Positions 25,231 to 33,495 of a DNA stretch of 43,684 nt are shown piece by piece. Below the pieces are notes generated by a model, which was given only the letters and a program-made list of their open reading frames with translations, was not told the DNA's origin and searched no databases. Within the stretch, counting starts at the first letter, position 1. Every line of letters begins with the position of its first letter. The translations under genes were made by a program, and so were the position numbers. The DNA comes from Comamonas sp. lk (GTDB lineage: Bacteria; Pseudomonadota; Gammaproteobacteria; Burkholderiales; Burkholderiaceae_C). The stretch lies in contig CAMELV010000035.1 of assembly GCA_945925985.1 (NCBI GenBank), forward strand, positions 1 through 43,684, read 5' to 3'.

Positions 25231-26550
25231 ATGCCGATCACCTACCTCAAACGGGCCCAGCCTGCCGTAGCCACCCATGACACTGCCACCACTGAAACGG
25301 TACGCACCATGCTGGACGCCATCGCCGCCGGTGGCGAACCGGTGGCACAGGCCTATGCCGCCGAGCTCGATGGCTGGCACGGGCCGGTGGTCGTGGCCCC
25401 AGAGGCCTTTGCCCGGGCCGAGGCCGCGCTGAGCGAGGGCGTCAAGCAGGACATTCGCTTTGCGCGCGACCGGGTGCAGGACTTTGCCCGGCGCCAGCGC
25501 GATTCGATGCAGGAGTTTTCGGCCGAACTGATACCGGGCCTGACGGTCGGCCAGCGGCTGATCCCTTGTCAGACGGCGGGCTGTTACGTGCCGGGTGGCC
25601 GCTACGCCCATGCTGCCAGCGCCATCATGAGTGTGGGCACGGCCTCTGTGGCCGGGGTGCGGCACATCGTGGCCGCCACACCCGCACATGCACAGGATGG
25701 CATCCACCCCGCCATCCTGTACGCCATGCAACTGTGCGGTGTCAGCACGGTGTTGGCGCTGGGTGGGGTGCAGGGCGTGGCGGCGCTGGCCCATGGCCTG
25801 TTCACGGGCCTACCGGCGGACATCATCGTCGGCCCGGGCAACCGGTTTGTGGCGGAGGCCAAGCGCCTGCTGTTTGGCCGCGTTGGCATCGACGTGATCG
25901 CCGGCCCCACCGAGTCGGCGGTGATTGCCGACGACAGCGCCGACCCGGCCATCGTGACCGCTGACCTCGTGGGCCAGGCCGAGCACGGCCCGGACTCACC
26001 GGTCTGGCTGATCACCAGCTCGCGTGCCCTTGGCGAGCAGGTGCTGGCCCTGGCACCTTCGTTCATTGCGGCGCTGCCTGAGGTGGCTCGCCAGGCGGCC
26101 GAGGCGGCCTGGCGTGACCACGCCGAGGTGGTGCTGGTGGACAGCCGCGAGGAGGCGGTGCAGGTCAGCGACAAGTACGCCTGTGAACACGTGCAGGTGA
26201 TGGCGCGGGACCTCGACTGGTGGCTGGCCAACCTCAGCAACTACGGCTCGTTGTTCTTGGGCGAAGAAACCACGGTGGCTTATGGCGACAAATGCAGCGG
26301 GCCCAACCACATCTTGCCGACCCGGGGTGCGGCGCGTTACTCGGGCGGGCTGTCGGTGGGCAAGTTCATCAAGACCGTGACCTGGCAGCGCCTGAACCGC
26401 GAGGCCTCGCGCACCGTGGGCCAGGTGGCAGCGCGCATCTCGCGGCTTGAGGGCATGGAGGGCCATGCCCGAACCGGCGACGTGCGGCTGGCCAAATACT
26501 TTCCTGAGCAGACCTTTGATCTGGGTGCACTCGGACGGCATGGGGACTGA
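25231..26550 (+). CDS. HisD-family dehydrogenase, HpsN-like (sulfopropanediol 3-dehydrogenase group)
   Basis: About 439 residues of the histidinol dehydrogenase fold: CQTAGCYVPGGRYAHAASAIM, DIIVGPGNRFVAEAKRLLFG, GIDVIAGPTESAVIADDSAD and the zinc-site region GQAEHGPDSP. The segment YGSLFLGEETTVAYGDKCSG and GPNHILPTRGAARYSGGL is typical of the HpsN/HisD2 group, whereas biosynthetic HisD has a SGTNHVLPT-like sequence. HpsN oxidises (R)-2,3-dihydroxypropane-1-sulfonate to sulfolactate. No other histidine genes surround it, while TauA- and CuyA-like genes follow. The start is uncertain: ATG 25231 (MPITYLKRAQ) or 25222; 25150 is less likely. Substrate assignment is inference. Confidence 0.72.
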   Translation: MPITYLKRAQPAVATHDTATTETVRTMLDAIAAGGEPVAQAYAAELDGWHGPVVVAPEAFARAEAALSEGVKQDIRFARDRVQDFARRQRDSMQEFSAELIPGLTVGQRLIPCQTAGCYVPGGRYAHAASAIMSVGTASVAGVRHIVAATPAHAQDGIHPAILYAMQLCGVSTVLALGGVQGVAALAHGLFTGLPADIIVGPGNRFVAEAKRLLFGRVGIDVIAGPTESAVIADDSADPAIVTADLVGQAEHGPDSPVWLITSSRALGEQVLALAPSFIAALPEVARQAAEAAWRDHAEVVLVDSREEAVQVSDKYACEHVQVMARDLDWWLANLSNYGSLFLGEETTVAYGDKCSGPNHILPTRGAARYSGGLSVGKFIKTVTWQRLNREASRTVGQVAARISRLEGMEGHARTGDVRLAKYFPEQTFDLGALGRHGD

Positions 26551-26554
26551 CACT

Positions 26555-27772
26555 ATGGCAGCGCCAATACCCAAGCTTCACATCGACCTGAGCCAGCAGG
26601 AGCCGATCCCACCCGATGGTGTTGCTGCTGCCCTGGCCCTGATGCAGAGCGGCAAGCTGCACCGTTACGGCGAGACCGACGGCAAGCTCAGCCCGGTGGC
26701 GGCGCTGGAAGCCGCCTTTGCGGCCGAGCTGGGCTTGCCCTATTGCGTGGCGCTCAACTCCTGTGGCTCCAGCATGTTTGTGGCGCTCAAAAGTGCCGGC
26801 GTGATGCCGGGTGACGCCGTGTTGTCCAACTGCTTTACCCTGGCGCCGGTGCCGGGCGCGCTGGCCCATGCCGGGGCTCGCCCGGTGCTGGTGGACGTGT
26901 GCGACGACTACACCATTGACCTGGACGACCTGGCGCGCAAGGCGCGCAGCAGCGGCGCCAAAACCCTGCTGCTGTCGCACATGCGCGGCCACATCTGTGA
27001 CATGGCACGGCTCAGTGCGCTCTGCACCGAGCAGGGTCTTGCGCTGATCGAGGACTGTGCCCACACCATGGGCGCAGGCTGGGATGGTCGGGCCACCGGC
27101 ACCTGGGGCTTGGCGGCTTGCTTTAGCCTGCAAAGCTACAAGCACGCCAACAGCGGCGAAGGCGGCCTGCTGGTCACGCGCGACCCTGACCTGGCCGCAC
27201 GGGCCATCCTGTACTCTGGCAGTTACATGTTTTACGCCGCGCACGGTGCCCGGCCCGACGAGGCAGTGTTTGAACGCTGGAAGTACAGCACGCCCAATTT
27301 CAGCCTGCGTATGGGCAATCTGCCCGCCGCGCTGGCGCTGCCGCAACTCGGCCCACTGCTGGCCGACCGGGGCCGGCGCTGGAACCAGCGCTACCACTGG
27401 CTCAGCCAGGCGCTGCTTGGTACGCCGGGTTTGCAACTGCCTGAGCGACCGGCCAAAGAGCAGTTTGTGGCCAGCTCGATCCAGTTTTCCTTGCCCGGTC
27501 TGGGGCGAGAGGCCATACAGCACTTTCTGGCCCTGTGTGCAGCGCGTGGTCTGCACATCAAGTGGTTTGGTGCCGACGAGCCCAAGGGCTTTACCAGTGT
27601 CTGGCAGCACTGGCGTTTTTTTGGCGAACCGCAGGTGCTGCCCAACGCCGAGCGGGTCATGGCCGGCCTGTGTGACATGCGCCTGCCGCTGACCTTAAGT
27701 GAGCCAGATTGCCAGGCGATTGCAGCGGTGGTGCGAGACAGCCTGGCGCAAGTGCATCAGGCCGCCGCTTGA
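26555..27772 (+). CDS. DegT/DnrJ/EryC1/StrS-family PLP aminotransferase
   Basis: A 405-residue fold-type I PLP protein. The PLP lysine lies in SLQSYKHANSGEGGLLVTRD (~192); LIEDCAHTMGAGWDG supplies the aspartate and LNSCGSSMFVALKSAGVMPGD the N-terminal phosphate site. The family usually aminates keto-sugars bound to nucleotides. Here it begins four bases after the HisD-like gene, with no nucleotide-sugar genes next to it, so it may act with the dehydrogenase on a small keto compound. I chose ATG 26555; ATG 26540 overlaps the HisD stop, and 26447 would run far into that gene. Substrate unknown. Confidence 0.8.
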   Translation: MAAPIPKLHIDLSQQEPIPPDGVAAALALMQSGKLHRYGETDGKLSPVAALEAAFAAELGLPYCVALNSCGSSMFVALKSAGVMPGDAVLSNCFTLAPVPGALAHAGARPVLVDVCDDYTIDLDDLARKARSSGAKTLLLSHMRGHICDMARLSALCTEQGLALIEDCAHTMGAGWDGRATGTWGLAACFSLQSYKHANSGEGGLLVTRDPDLAARAILYSGSYMFYAAHGARPDEAVFERWKYSTPNFSLRMGNLPAALALPQLGPLLADRGRRWNQRYHWLSQALLGTPGLQLPERPAKEQFVASSIQFSLPGLGREAIQHFLALCAARGLHIKWFGADEPKGFTSVWQHWRFFGEPQVLPNAERVMAGLCDMRLPLTLSEPDCQAIAAVVRDSLAQVHQAAA

Positions 27773-27932
27773 GCCCCATGGTCGCCACGCAAGGGTTTTT
27801 ACGAGGCGCTGGCGGACTGGGCTGGCTCTATGATGAATCGACCGTACGGGTTGCTACCGGGTCAGGGCGCTACTCAGCGGGCGTGACGCTATTTTTCAGG
27901 GTGTTATTTTTAAATTTATACAGGAGAAACCA

Positions 27933-28937
27933 ATGAAGATGAACAAACGACAGTGGGTGGGTGTGGCCCTGGCGGCCCTGGTGGCCAGCGGCAGCGTGTT
28001 GGCTCAGGCCAAAAAAGAAGTCACGATTGCGCACCAAGACATGCTGGTGCCCTTTCAGGCGCTGATGGATTCGGGCGAGTTGGAAAAGGCCACCGGCTAC
28101 AAGATCAACTACCGGCTCTTCGGTGGCGGCGGTGACGTGATCAAGGCCATGGCCTCAGGCGATGTGCAGCTGGGCCAGGTCGGCTCAAGCCCCTTGACTG
28201 CGGCTGCCAGCCAGGGCCAGGACATCAAGCTGTTCTGGATCCTGGACGACATTGCCGATGCCGAAGCCCTGATTGCCCGCAGCGGCTCGGGCGTCAACAG
28301 CGTGAAGGACCTCAAAGGCAAGAAAGTCGCCACGCCCTTTGTCTCGACCGCCCATTACCAGTTGATGGCGATCATGAAAATGGAAGGGCTGGACGCCAAC
28401 TCGGTCAACGTCATGAACATGCGTCCGCCCGAAATTGCGGCAGCATGGGAGCGCGGCGACATTGACGCCGCCTTCATCTGGGACCCGGTGCTCTCCAAGA
28501 TCAAGGGCAAGGGCAAGGCGATTGCCAGCTCGGGCAGTATTGGTGCCAAGGGCTTCCCCACGTTTGACGGGTTTGCTGTCAACGCCAAGTGGGCGTCCGA
28601 GAACGAAGCCTTCATGGTGGCACTGGTGAAGGCGCTGGCCAAGGCCGACGAAGAGTACCGCAAGGACGGCAAGAAGTGGACGGCGGATACCGCGCAGGTC
28701 AAGGCCATCGCCAAGATGACCAAGGCCGACGCCAAAGACGTGCCGGCCGCCATGAGCTTGTACAAGTTCCCGACAGCCTCGCAGCAGCTCAGTGCAGCCT
28801 GGCTTGGTGGTGGCGCTGCCAAGGCCATGACCAGCACAGCTGCCTTCCTGAAAGAGCAGGGGCGTATCCAGGAGGTCAAGCCTGACTACGCCGCCTTTGT
28901 GACCGATGCTTATGTGAAGAAGGCCGGGCTCAAATAA
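27933..28937 (+). CDS. Taurine-type ABC transporter substrate-binding protein (TauA-like)
   Basis: A 334-residue periplasmic protein with a signal peptide cleaved near SVLAQA (~25). It follows E. coli TauA closely by eye: ALASGDVQIG corresponds to MASGDVQLG, GSSPLAVAASQ to GSSPLTAAASQ, PFISTTHYSLLAALK to PFVSTAHYQLMAIMK, and PPAIIAAWQRGDIDGAY to PPEIAAAWERGDIDAAF. AGGAGA at 27922-27927 precedes the ATG at 27933 by five bases. No tauB or tauC follows; a terminator at 28985-29018 ends the transcript. The ligand is probably taurine or a related sulfonate, and it must share a permease encoded elsewhere. Confidence 0.85.
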   Translation: MKMNKRQWVGVALAALVASGSVLAQAKKEVTIAHQDMLVPFQALMDSGELEKATGYKINYRLFGGGGDVIKAMASGDVQLGQVGSSPLTAAASQGQDIKLFWILDDIADAEALIARSGSGVNSVKDLKGKKVATPFVSTAHYQLMAIMKMEGLDANSVNVMNMRPPEIAAAWERGDIDAAFIWDPVLSKIKGKGKAIASSGSIGAKGFPTFDGFAVNAKWASENEAFMVALVKALAKADEEYRKDGKKWTADTAQVKAIAKMTKADAKDVPAAMSLYKFPTASQQLSAAWLGGGAAKAMTSTAAFLKEQGRIQEVKPDYAAFVTDAYVKKAGLK

Positions 28938-28984
28938 GGTCCTGCAGGTTGGCCAAACGCCTCAAGTTCGTGTGGTCCCTGCCA

Positions 28985-29018
28985 GCCACTGCCAGCCTCG
29001 GCTGTCAGTGGCTTTTTT
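28985..29018 (+). terminator. Rho-independent terminator after tauA-like gene
   Basis: GCCACTGCCAGC pairs with GCTGTCAGTGGC around a CTCG loop, with one internal mismatch, and is followed by six Ts. It lies 47 bases after the tauA-like stop and just before the convergent MazF gene end. Confidence 0.88.
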
Positions 29019-29023
29019 GGCGG

Positions 29024-29368
29024 TTAATCGAGCATTGCGGCCACCCGCGCCCGCACTTCCTCCACCAAATCGTCCGGCGCTTGCTCAATTAGGCTCAATT
29101 CGCGCTGTGATGGGTCAATCATCCTGAACTGGTGCACCAGCACGACGCCCTGCGTCTGCGTGCCGCTGCCCATCAAACTGACCGACAAACCCGCATGACG
29201 TGCGCCTATGCCGCCCTGCGTGATGGGGCACAGGCCGATCATGCCAAGCCGGTTCAAATCGGCGTGGGTGACCACCATGCCGGGCCTGCGCCCTTGCTGT
29301 TCCTGGCCCAGCGTCGGGTCGAAACTGGCGACCACGATGTCGCCGCGCTGCCAAACCCGGCGGCTCAA
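29024..29368 (-). CDS. MazF/PemK-type ribonuclease toxin
   Basis: A 114-residue toxin starting with TTG at 29366-29368, which overlaps the antitoxin stop as TTGA. RRVWQRGDIVVASFDPTLGQEQQGRRPGMVV is the family N-terminus and GLCPITQGG contains the usual catalytic strand. The TTG start was chosen because it gives the normal MazF length; the upstream ATG (29407) lies inside the antitoxin gene. MazF proteins cut single-stranded mRNA at short sequence motifs. Order is antitoxin then toxin on the minus strand, with translational coupling. It converges on the tauA-like gene terminator. Confidence 0.85.
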   Translation of the reverse strand: MSRRVWQRGDIVVASFDPTLGQEQQGRRPGMVVTHADLNRLGMIGLCPITQGGIGARHAGLSVSLMGSGTQTQGVVLVHQFRMIDPSQRELSLIEQAPDDLVEEVRARVAAMLD

Positions 29369-29619
29369 ACAGGAACCTCCTGGCCGACAGCGGGCATGCT
29401 GTCCCAAGCCTTGTCGATGACCAGCGGCTCGTCTCCCTGCATGGCCAGCAGCTCTTGCAGGCTGTACTTGCGACGGCTGATCGGCGAAATGATCAAACGC
29501 CCGGCTTCAAATTCAAAGCTGACCTTGTCGCCAGCTTGCATACCAATGGACTTGGCCAGCGACTGCGGAATAGTGACGGCGATCGAGCCACCTGCGGCGC
29601 GTAGTGTGGAGGTTTGCAT
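29365..29619 (-). CDS. AbrB/MazE-type antitoxin
   Basis: An 84-residue protein whose N-terminal half is a swapped-hairpin AbrB/MazE DNA-binding domain: TLRAAGGSIAVTIPQSLAKSIG and AGDKVSFEFEAGRLIISPI. The C-terminal part (YSLQELLAMQGDEP and the DKAWDSMPAVG segment) is the toxin-binding tail. I took the ATG at 29617-29619 (MQTSTLRAAGG); the ATG seven codons upstream adds nothing conserved. It is followed immediately by the MazF gene. Autoregulation by the pair is expected from the family. Confidence 0.87.
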   Translation of the reverse strand: MQTSTLRAAGGSIAVTIPQSLAKSIGMQAGDKVSFEFEAGRLIISPISRRKYSLQELLAMQGDEPLVIDKAWDSMPAVGQEVPV

Positions 29620-29700
29620 GGTGTGTGCTGTTAATGTCAAATGCCATTCAGAGACGTAGCACTAAGTTTAACCGCCCCTGAGAAAAAACATGCATCAGGC

Positions 29701-30729
29701 TCAGGCTGCCACTGGCGTCTTACCCAACACCACGGCTTCATAGGCGTGCAGCGAGGGCAATCCGCCGGTGTGCAGGAACAGTATGTTTTCGCCAGGCTTG
29801 AAGAAGCCTTGTCGCACCAGCCCGATCAGGCCGGCCATGATCTTGCCGGTGTAGACCGGGTCGAGCAGAATAGCTTCGGTGCGCGCCAGCAGCTGCACGG
29901 CCTCCACCATTTTTTCGTTCGGGATCGAGTACTTGGGCTGCCAGAAGCCGCCCACGCTGACCACCGCCTCGCGCGGGATGGTCAGGCCCAGCCCCAGCAA
30001 ATCGGCCACGGCCTGCGCTTCCTTGTAGACCAGCGGCTCCTGGTCGGCCGGGTCACGGCTGACGCCAATACCGACAATCGGGATGTTGATGTGGTTGCCG
30101 ATAAAGCCGGCCACCAGGCCGCCGTGGGTGCCCGAGCTGCCCGAGCCGACCACCACCTGGTCAATGCGCACGTCTTGCTCGTAAAACTGCTGTTGCAACT
30201 CCTGCGCGCAGGCCACATAGCCCAGGCCGCCCAGTGCGTTGGAGCCGCCGCCGGCAATGATGTAGCCCTTGCGGCCCAGTGCCACCAACTCGTCGGCCAC
30301 CTGCTGCATGGCACCTGCCATGTTGCTGCCGGCCGGCACCACCGTGAGCGCCTCCACGCCCATCAGGCGGAACAGGAAGTGGTTGCCACTGGCCTCCTCA
30401 CTGAAGCTGCCGGGCACCCGCTCCTCGATGACAAAGCGGCATTTCAGCCCCTCTTTGACCGCGGCTGCCAGCGTGATACGGCAGTGGTTTGACTGTGGTG
30501 CGCCGCAGGTGATCAGGGTGTCAGCGCCCTGGGCCAGCGCATCGGCCACCAGAAACTCCAGCTTGCGGGTCTTGTTGCCTCCTGGAAACAGGCCCAGCAT
30601 GTCGTCACGCTTGATCCAGATGTTGGGGCCCTGGCCGTCCGGGCTCAGGGCCCGGGTGAAATTGGGTAAGAACTCCAGCGGCGTGGCGCCAATGGTGTAG
30701 CGGCGGCGGGGAAAGCGGGAAAGGTCCAT
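29701..30729 (-). CDS. PLP-dependent D-cysteine desulfhydrase / L-cysteate sulfo-lyase family enzyme
   Basis: A 342-residue fold-type II PLP enzyme. FPRRRYTIGATPLEFL at the N-terminus, IWIKRDDMLGLFPGGNKTRKLEFLVADAL (PLP lysine in GGNKTRK, ~51), CGAPQSNHCRITLA and SGSSGTHGGLVAGF are hallmarks of the ACC deaminase/D-cysteine desulfhydrase group, which also contains CuyA. CuyA releases sulfite, ammonia and pyruvate from L-cysteate; D-cysteine desulfhydrase releases sulfide. The two cannot be told apart here by inspection. Nearby HpsN-like and TauA-like genes favour a sulfonate role but are on the other strand. It is divergent from the tctC-like gene. Confidence 0.8.
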   Translation of the reverse strand: MDLSRFPRRRYTIGATPLEFLPNFTRALSPDGQGPNIWIKRDDMLGLFPGGNKTRKLEFLVADALAQGADTLITCGAPQSNHCRITLAAAVKEGLKCRFVIEERVPGSFSEEASGNHFLFRLMGVEALTVVPAGSNMAGAMQQVADELVALGRKGYIIAGGGSNALGGLGYVACAQELQQQFYEQDVRIDQVVVGSGSSGTHGGLVAGFIGNHINIPIVGIGVSRDPADQEPLVYKEAQAVADLLGLGLTIPREAVVSVGGFWQPKYSIPNEKMVEAVQLLARTEAILLDPVYTGKIMAGLIGLVRQGFFKPGENILFLHTGGLPSLHAYEAVVLGKTPVAA

Positions 30730-30814
30730 GGGTCAGGGGCTCCAGTTGGTGGTGTCGTCAATCGGGTACATCGGGCGCGGCAAGTTGCGCCAGGGCTGCG
30801 ACTCATCTTGGGAA

Positions 30815-30843
30815 TTGACCGGTATGCCAACGCAGTTTACATT
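30815..30843 (+). promoter_or_regulatory. Candidate sigma70 promoter for the tctC-like gene
   Basis: TTGACC (30815-30820) and TACATT (30838-30843) are separated by exactly 17 bases, 42 bases upstream of the ATG at 30885, with GAGGAGA at 30872-30878 as ribosome-binding site. The -35 matches five of six consensus bases, the -10 four of six. Confidence 0.55.
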
Positions 30844-30884
30844 GGGGCCGGATTGGAATTTTTTCAAAAACGAGGAGACACACC

Positions 30885-31874
30885 ATGCAAGCCATTTCAA
30901 TGCTTCGCCGCGTCACGCTGGGCGCCCTGGGCGCCCTGGGCGGTCTGTTGGCGCTTCAGGCCCTGGCGCAGTCCTATCCCAACCGGCCGGTCAAGATCAT
31001 CGTTCCCTTTGCTGCTGGCGGTGGCCCGGACATCGAGACGCGGCGCCTGGGCCCCAAGCTGGCCGAGGCGCTGGGCGGTGCGGTGGTGGTCGAGAACCGG
31101 GTGGGCGCGGCTGGCATTCTGGCCGCCGAGTTGGTGACACAGGCGCCCGCCGACGGTTACACCCTGCTGGCAGGCTCCATCTCGCAAGTGGTGCAGAAGG
31201 TCCTCAGGCCAGAGGCCAAGTTTGATCCAGTGGTGACCTTTGTGCCGATCACCAAGACCAGCACCACGTCCACCGTGTTGATCGTGCCTGCCGACTCGCC
31301 GATCAAATCGGCCAAGGAATTGGAGGCGCTGATTCGCAGCAAGCCGGGTGAGCTCAACTATGGCTCCGGCGGGATCGGTACTTCGGCCCACATTGCCGGT
31401 GCCACCTTCGTGGGCGTCTTGAAGCTTAACGCGGTGCACGTGCCGTACCGCGGTTCGGTGGAACTGGTGCCAGCCCTGTTGTCCAACCAGATCCAGTACG
31501 CTTTCCCGATCGCCGGGACTTCGGTGCCCTTTGTCAAGGCCGGCAAGGTGCGCGCCCTGGCGGTGACGGGTGCCAAGCGCATGAGCTCGCTGCCCGATGT
31601 GCCCACACTCAAGGAGCTGTATGGCGATGACCTGTTTGTGCAGGAGTCGTGGGGCGGCCTGTGGGCGCCGGCCAATACGCCGGGCCCGGTGATCCAGCAG
31701 ATCTTCATTGCCACGCGCAAGGCCTTGACTGATCCTGAACTGCGGGCCCATTACCTGGCAGCCGGTACCGAGCCTGAGTTATCGGAGTCTCCCGAGGCAT
31801 TTACCCGGTTCATGGTGGCGGAATCCCAGAAGTGGGCACGACTGATCCAGATGGCCGGTGTCAAGGCGGACTGA
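30885..31874 (+). CDS. Tripartite tricarboxylate transporter substrate-binding protein (Bug/TctC family)
   Basis: A 329-residue periplasmic protein with a signal peptide (LGALGGLLALQALAQ, cleavage near residue 29) followed by SYPNRPVKIIVPFAAGGGPD, the canonical start of Bug proteins, then RLGPKLAEALGGAVVVENRVGAAG and FVPITKTSTTS. Bug proteins bind carboxylates and are very numerous in Comamonadaceae and Alcaligenaceae, often without adjacent TctA/TctB membrane genes, as here. It starts three bases before the end-to-start junction with the next gene, a CoA transferase, so the pair is likely co-transcribed and may deliver and activate one carboxylate. Ligand unknown. Confidence 0.9.
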   Translation: MQAISMLRRVTLGALGALGGLLALQALAQSYPNRPVKIIVPFAAGGGPDIETRRLGPKLAEALGGAVVVENRVGAAGILAAELVTQAPADGYTLLAGSISQVVQKVLRPEAKFDPVVTFVPITKTSTTSTVLIVPADSPIKSAKELEALIRSKPGELNYGSGGIGTSAHIAGATFVGVLKLNAVHVPYRGSVELVPALLSNQIQYAFPIAGTSVPFVKAGKVRALAVTGAKRMSSLPDVPTLKELYGDDLFVQESWGGLWAPANTPGPVIQQIFIATRKALTDPELRAHYLAAGTEPELSESPEAFTRFMVAESQKWARLIQMAGVKAD

Positions 31875-31877
31875 TTC

Positions 31878-33107
31878 ATGAGCATGCAAGCCCTGCAGGG
31901 CATTCGGGTCCTGGACCTGTCGCATGTCATTGCCGGCCCCACGGCATCCCATTACCTGGCGCTTGAAGGGGCCGATGTGATCAAGGTCGAGCCGCCTGGT
32001 AAGGGCGATATCCTGCGTTGGGCTCGGGATCGGCTCGACCAGGGCGTGAGCGTGGGCTTTGCTGCGATCAATGGCGGCAAGCAGTCGCTGGCCATGGACC
32101 TCAAGCACCCCACCGCCCGGCAGTGGCTGACTGAGCTGATTCGCCAGAGCGATGTGTTCATTGAGAACTACCGCCCCGGTGCGGTGGCACGCCTGGGGTT
32201 TGATTACGAACGGGTGCGGGCTATCAAGCCCGACATCGTGTACGCCAGCATCTCAGGTTTTGGCCAAGAGGGCGAGTGGGCCCCGCGGCCGGCCTATGAC
32301 CACGTGGTGCAGTCCGCCATGGGCATGGGCTGGATGCAAGGTGAAGCGGGGCAGGACCCGGTGAAGGTCGGGTTCCCGGTCATTGACAGCGCCACCGGCA
32401 TGGTGGCCGCCCAGGCCATCCTCGCGGCGCTGCTGCGGCGCGAGCGACGAGGCGTGGGTGCCCGGCTCGATATTTCGATGGCGCAGGCCGCCTTGCAACT
32501 GATGTGGCCCGAGGTGTCCAGGGTAGCGCTGAGCGGTCACGACGCGCCGCGGGTGGGCAATCGGGGGTTCTCGGGCAGCCCAGGTGCGGCCACCTTTGCC
32601 TGCGCTGACGGCTGGATATCGATCGCGGCCAACACGGCGCAGCAATTTCAGTCCCTGTGTGCGGTGCTCGGCCTGCCAGACCTGACGCAGGACGCCACTC
32701 TGATTGACCAGGGCGCCCTGAAAAGTGGCGGCTTTGTCGTGGGCTTGGCGCCCGAGCGTATTCACGCCCAATTGACTGCTGCCATCGGGCAGCGCGAGGC
32801 CGCGCCGCTGGAGGCCGCCCTGGCGAATCTGGCGGTGCCCTGCGCTTTGCTGCGCCCCTTGAGCCAGGTCTTGCCCGATTTGATGGGCGGTGGGCGCATG
32901 ACACTGCCAGTGCGGCGCACCGAGTACCCCGGCGGCGTGATGCGTGATTTTGGCGGCGGCTATCAAGCGGACGGCGATCCAGGCCAGCCGCTGGTTGCGG
33001 CCCCGCGCCTGGGGCAGCATACCCGGGCAATTCTTCAGTCTCTGCAGGTCAGTGATGAGGATATTGCGGCCTTGGCCGCTCAGGGCGTGATCCGGGTAGA
33101 GGCCTGA
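31878..33107 (+). CDS. CaiB/BaiF-family CoA transferase (class III)
   Basis: A 409-residue family III CoA transferase. ALQGIRVLDLSHVIAGPTAS at the N-terminus, GADVIKVEPPGKGDILRW, DVFIENYRPGAVARLGFDYE (~92) and ISGFGQEGEWAPRPAYDHVVQS are family blocks; the catalytic aspartate is expected in the PAYDHVVQ segment. It moves CoA between organic acids and is probably cytoplasmic. It begins three bases after the tctC-like gene. A second family member lies at 39264-40499 next to a TRAP transporter. Confidence 0.88.
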   Translation: MSMQALQGIRVLDLSHVIAGPTASHYLALEGADVIKVEPPGKGDILRWARDRLDQGVSVGFAAINGGKQSLAMDLKHPTARQWLTELIRQSDVFIENYRPGAVARLGFDYERVRAIKPDIVYASISGFGQEGEWAPRPAYDHVVQSAMGMGWMQGEAGQDPVKVGFPVIDSATGMVAAQAILAALLRRERRGVGARLDISMAQAALQLMWPEVSRVALSGHDAPRVGNRGFSGSPGAATFACADGWISIAANTAQQFQSLCAVLGLPDLTQDATLIDQGALKSGGFVVGLAPERIHAQLTAAIGQREAAPLEAALANLAVPCALLRPLSQVLPDLMGGGRMTLPVRRTEYPGGVMRDFGGGYQADGDPGQPLVAAPRLGQHTRAILQSLQVSDEDIAALAAQGVIRVEA

Positions 33108-33108
33108 A

Positions 33109-33174
33109 TTTTGATGTCAAATTGGCCTCTAGGCCCCGTGGAATATGGCGGAACAGCTATTTAATTGATAGCAA
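33109..33174 (+). repeat. Dispersed repeat, intergenic copy
   Basis: Two bases after the CoA transferase stop begins a ~65-bp element: TTTTGATGTCAAATTGG, GGCCCCGT, and a terminal arm GCTAT (33156-33160) that pairs with ATAGC (33068-equivalent position 33168-33172) across 7 bases. The same layout occurs at 38852-38917 and, inverted, at 20975-21036. I know such elements as frequent intergenic repeats in Comamonadaceae; their function is not established. Confidence 0.75.
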
Positions 33175-33273
33175 TATCGAATGGTGAGCGATAGCGCACG
33201 CTGAGTGAGTGAATCGTGTCGACTGCGCATGCTGAGTTTCATGTTACTCCGCATGCTTTTCAGGGGGCGCCTG

Positions 33274-33495
33274 ATGACCACAGCAAACGAGCCATCCAGC
33301 AAGGTGACCCGCTCGCGCGAGCGGATGCGGGCTGCGGGCCTCCGCCCGGTTCAATTTTGGGTTCCTGATACGCGGCTGGCCAGCTTCGCCGCCGATTTGC
33401 GCCGGCAATGCCTGGAGCTCAATGGCGCAGCCAGCGAGGCCGGAGTCCTTGGGTTTACGGAAGAGGCCGCCGGCCAGGTCGAGGGTTGGATGTGA
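33274..33495 (+). CDS. MazE-family antitoxin (DUF3018-like)
   Basis: A 73-residue protein, SSKVTRSRERMRAAGLRPVQ at the N-terminus followed by FWVPDTRLASFAADLRRQCL. This RERMRxxGLRPVQxWVPDTR pattern is characteristic of DUF3018-type antitoxins that precede a MazF gene. I used the ATG at 33274 because the upstream in-frame codons from 33205 do not resemble the family. It overlaps the toxin gene by one base (TGATG). It lies 100 bases after the dispersed repeat. Confidence 0.85.
   Translation: MTTANEPSSKVTRSRERMRAAGLRPVQFWVPDTRLASFAADLRRQCLELNGAASEAGVLGFTEEAAGQVEGWM

Noticed and set aside
25231..26550. Biosynthetic histidinol dehydrogenase hisD
   Set aside because: No other his genes are nearby and the GDKCSGPNHILPT region fits the HpsN/HisD2 group better; the true hisD is expected elsewhere.
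26447..26554. Long N-terminus for the DegT aminotransferase
   Set aside because: These codons lie within the 3' end of the preceding gene and have no similarity to the family; ATG 26555 gives the normal start.
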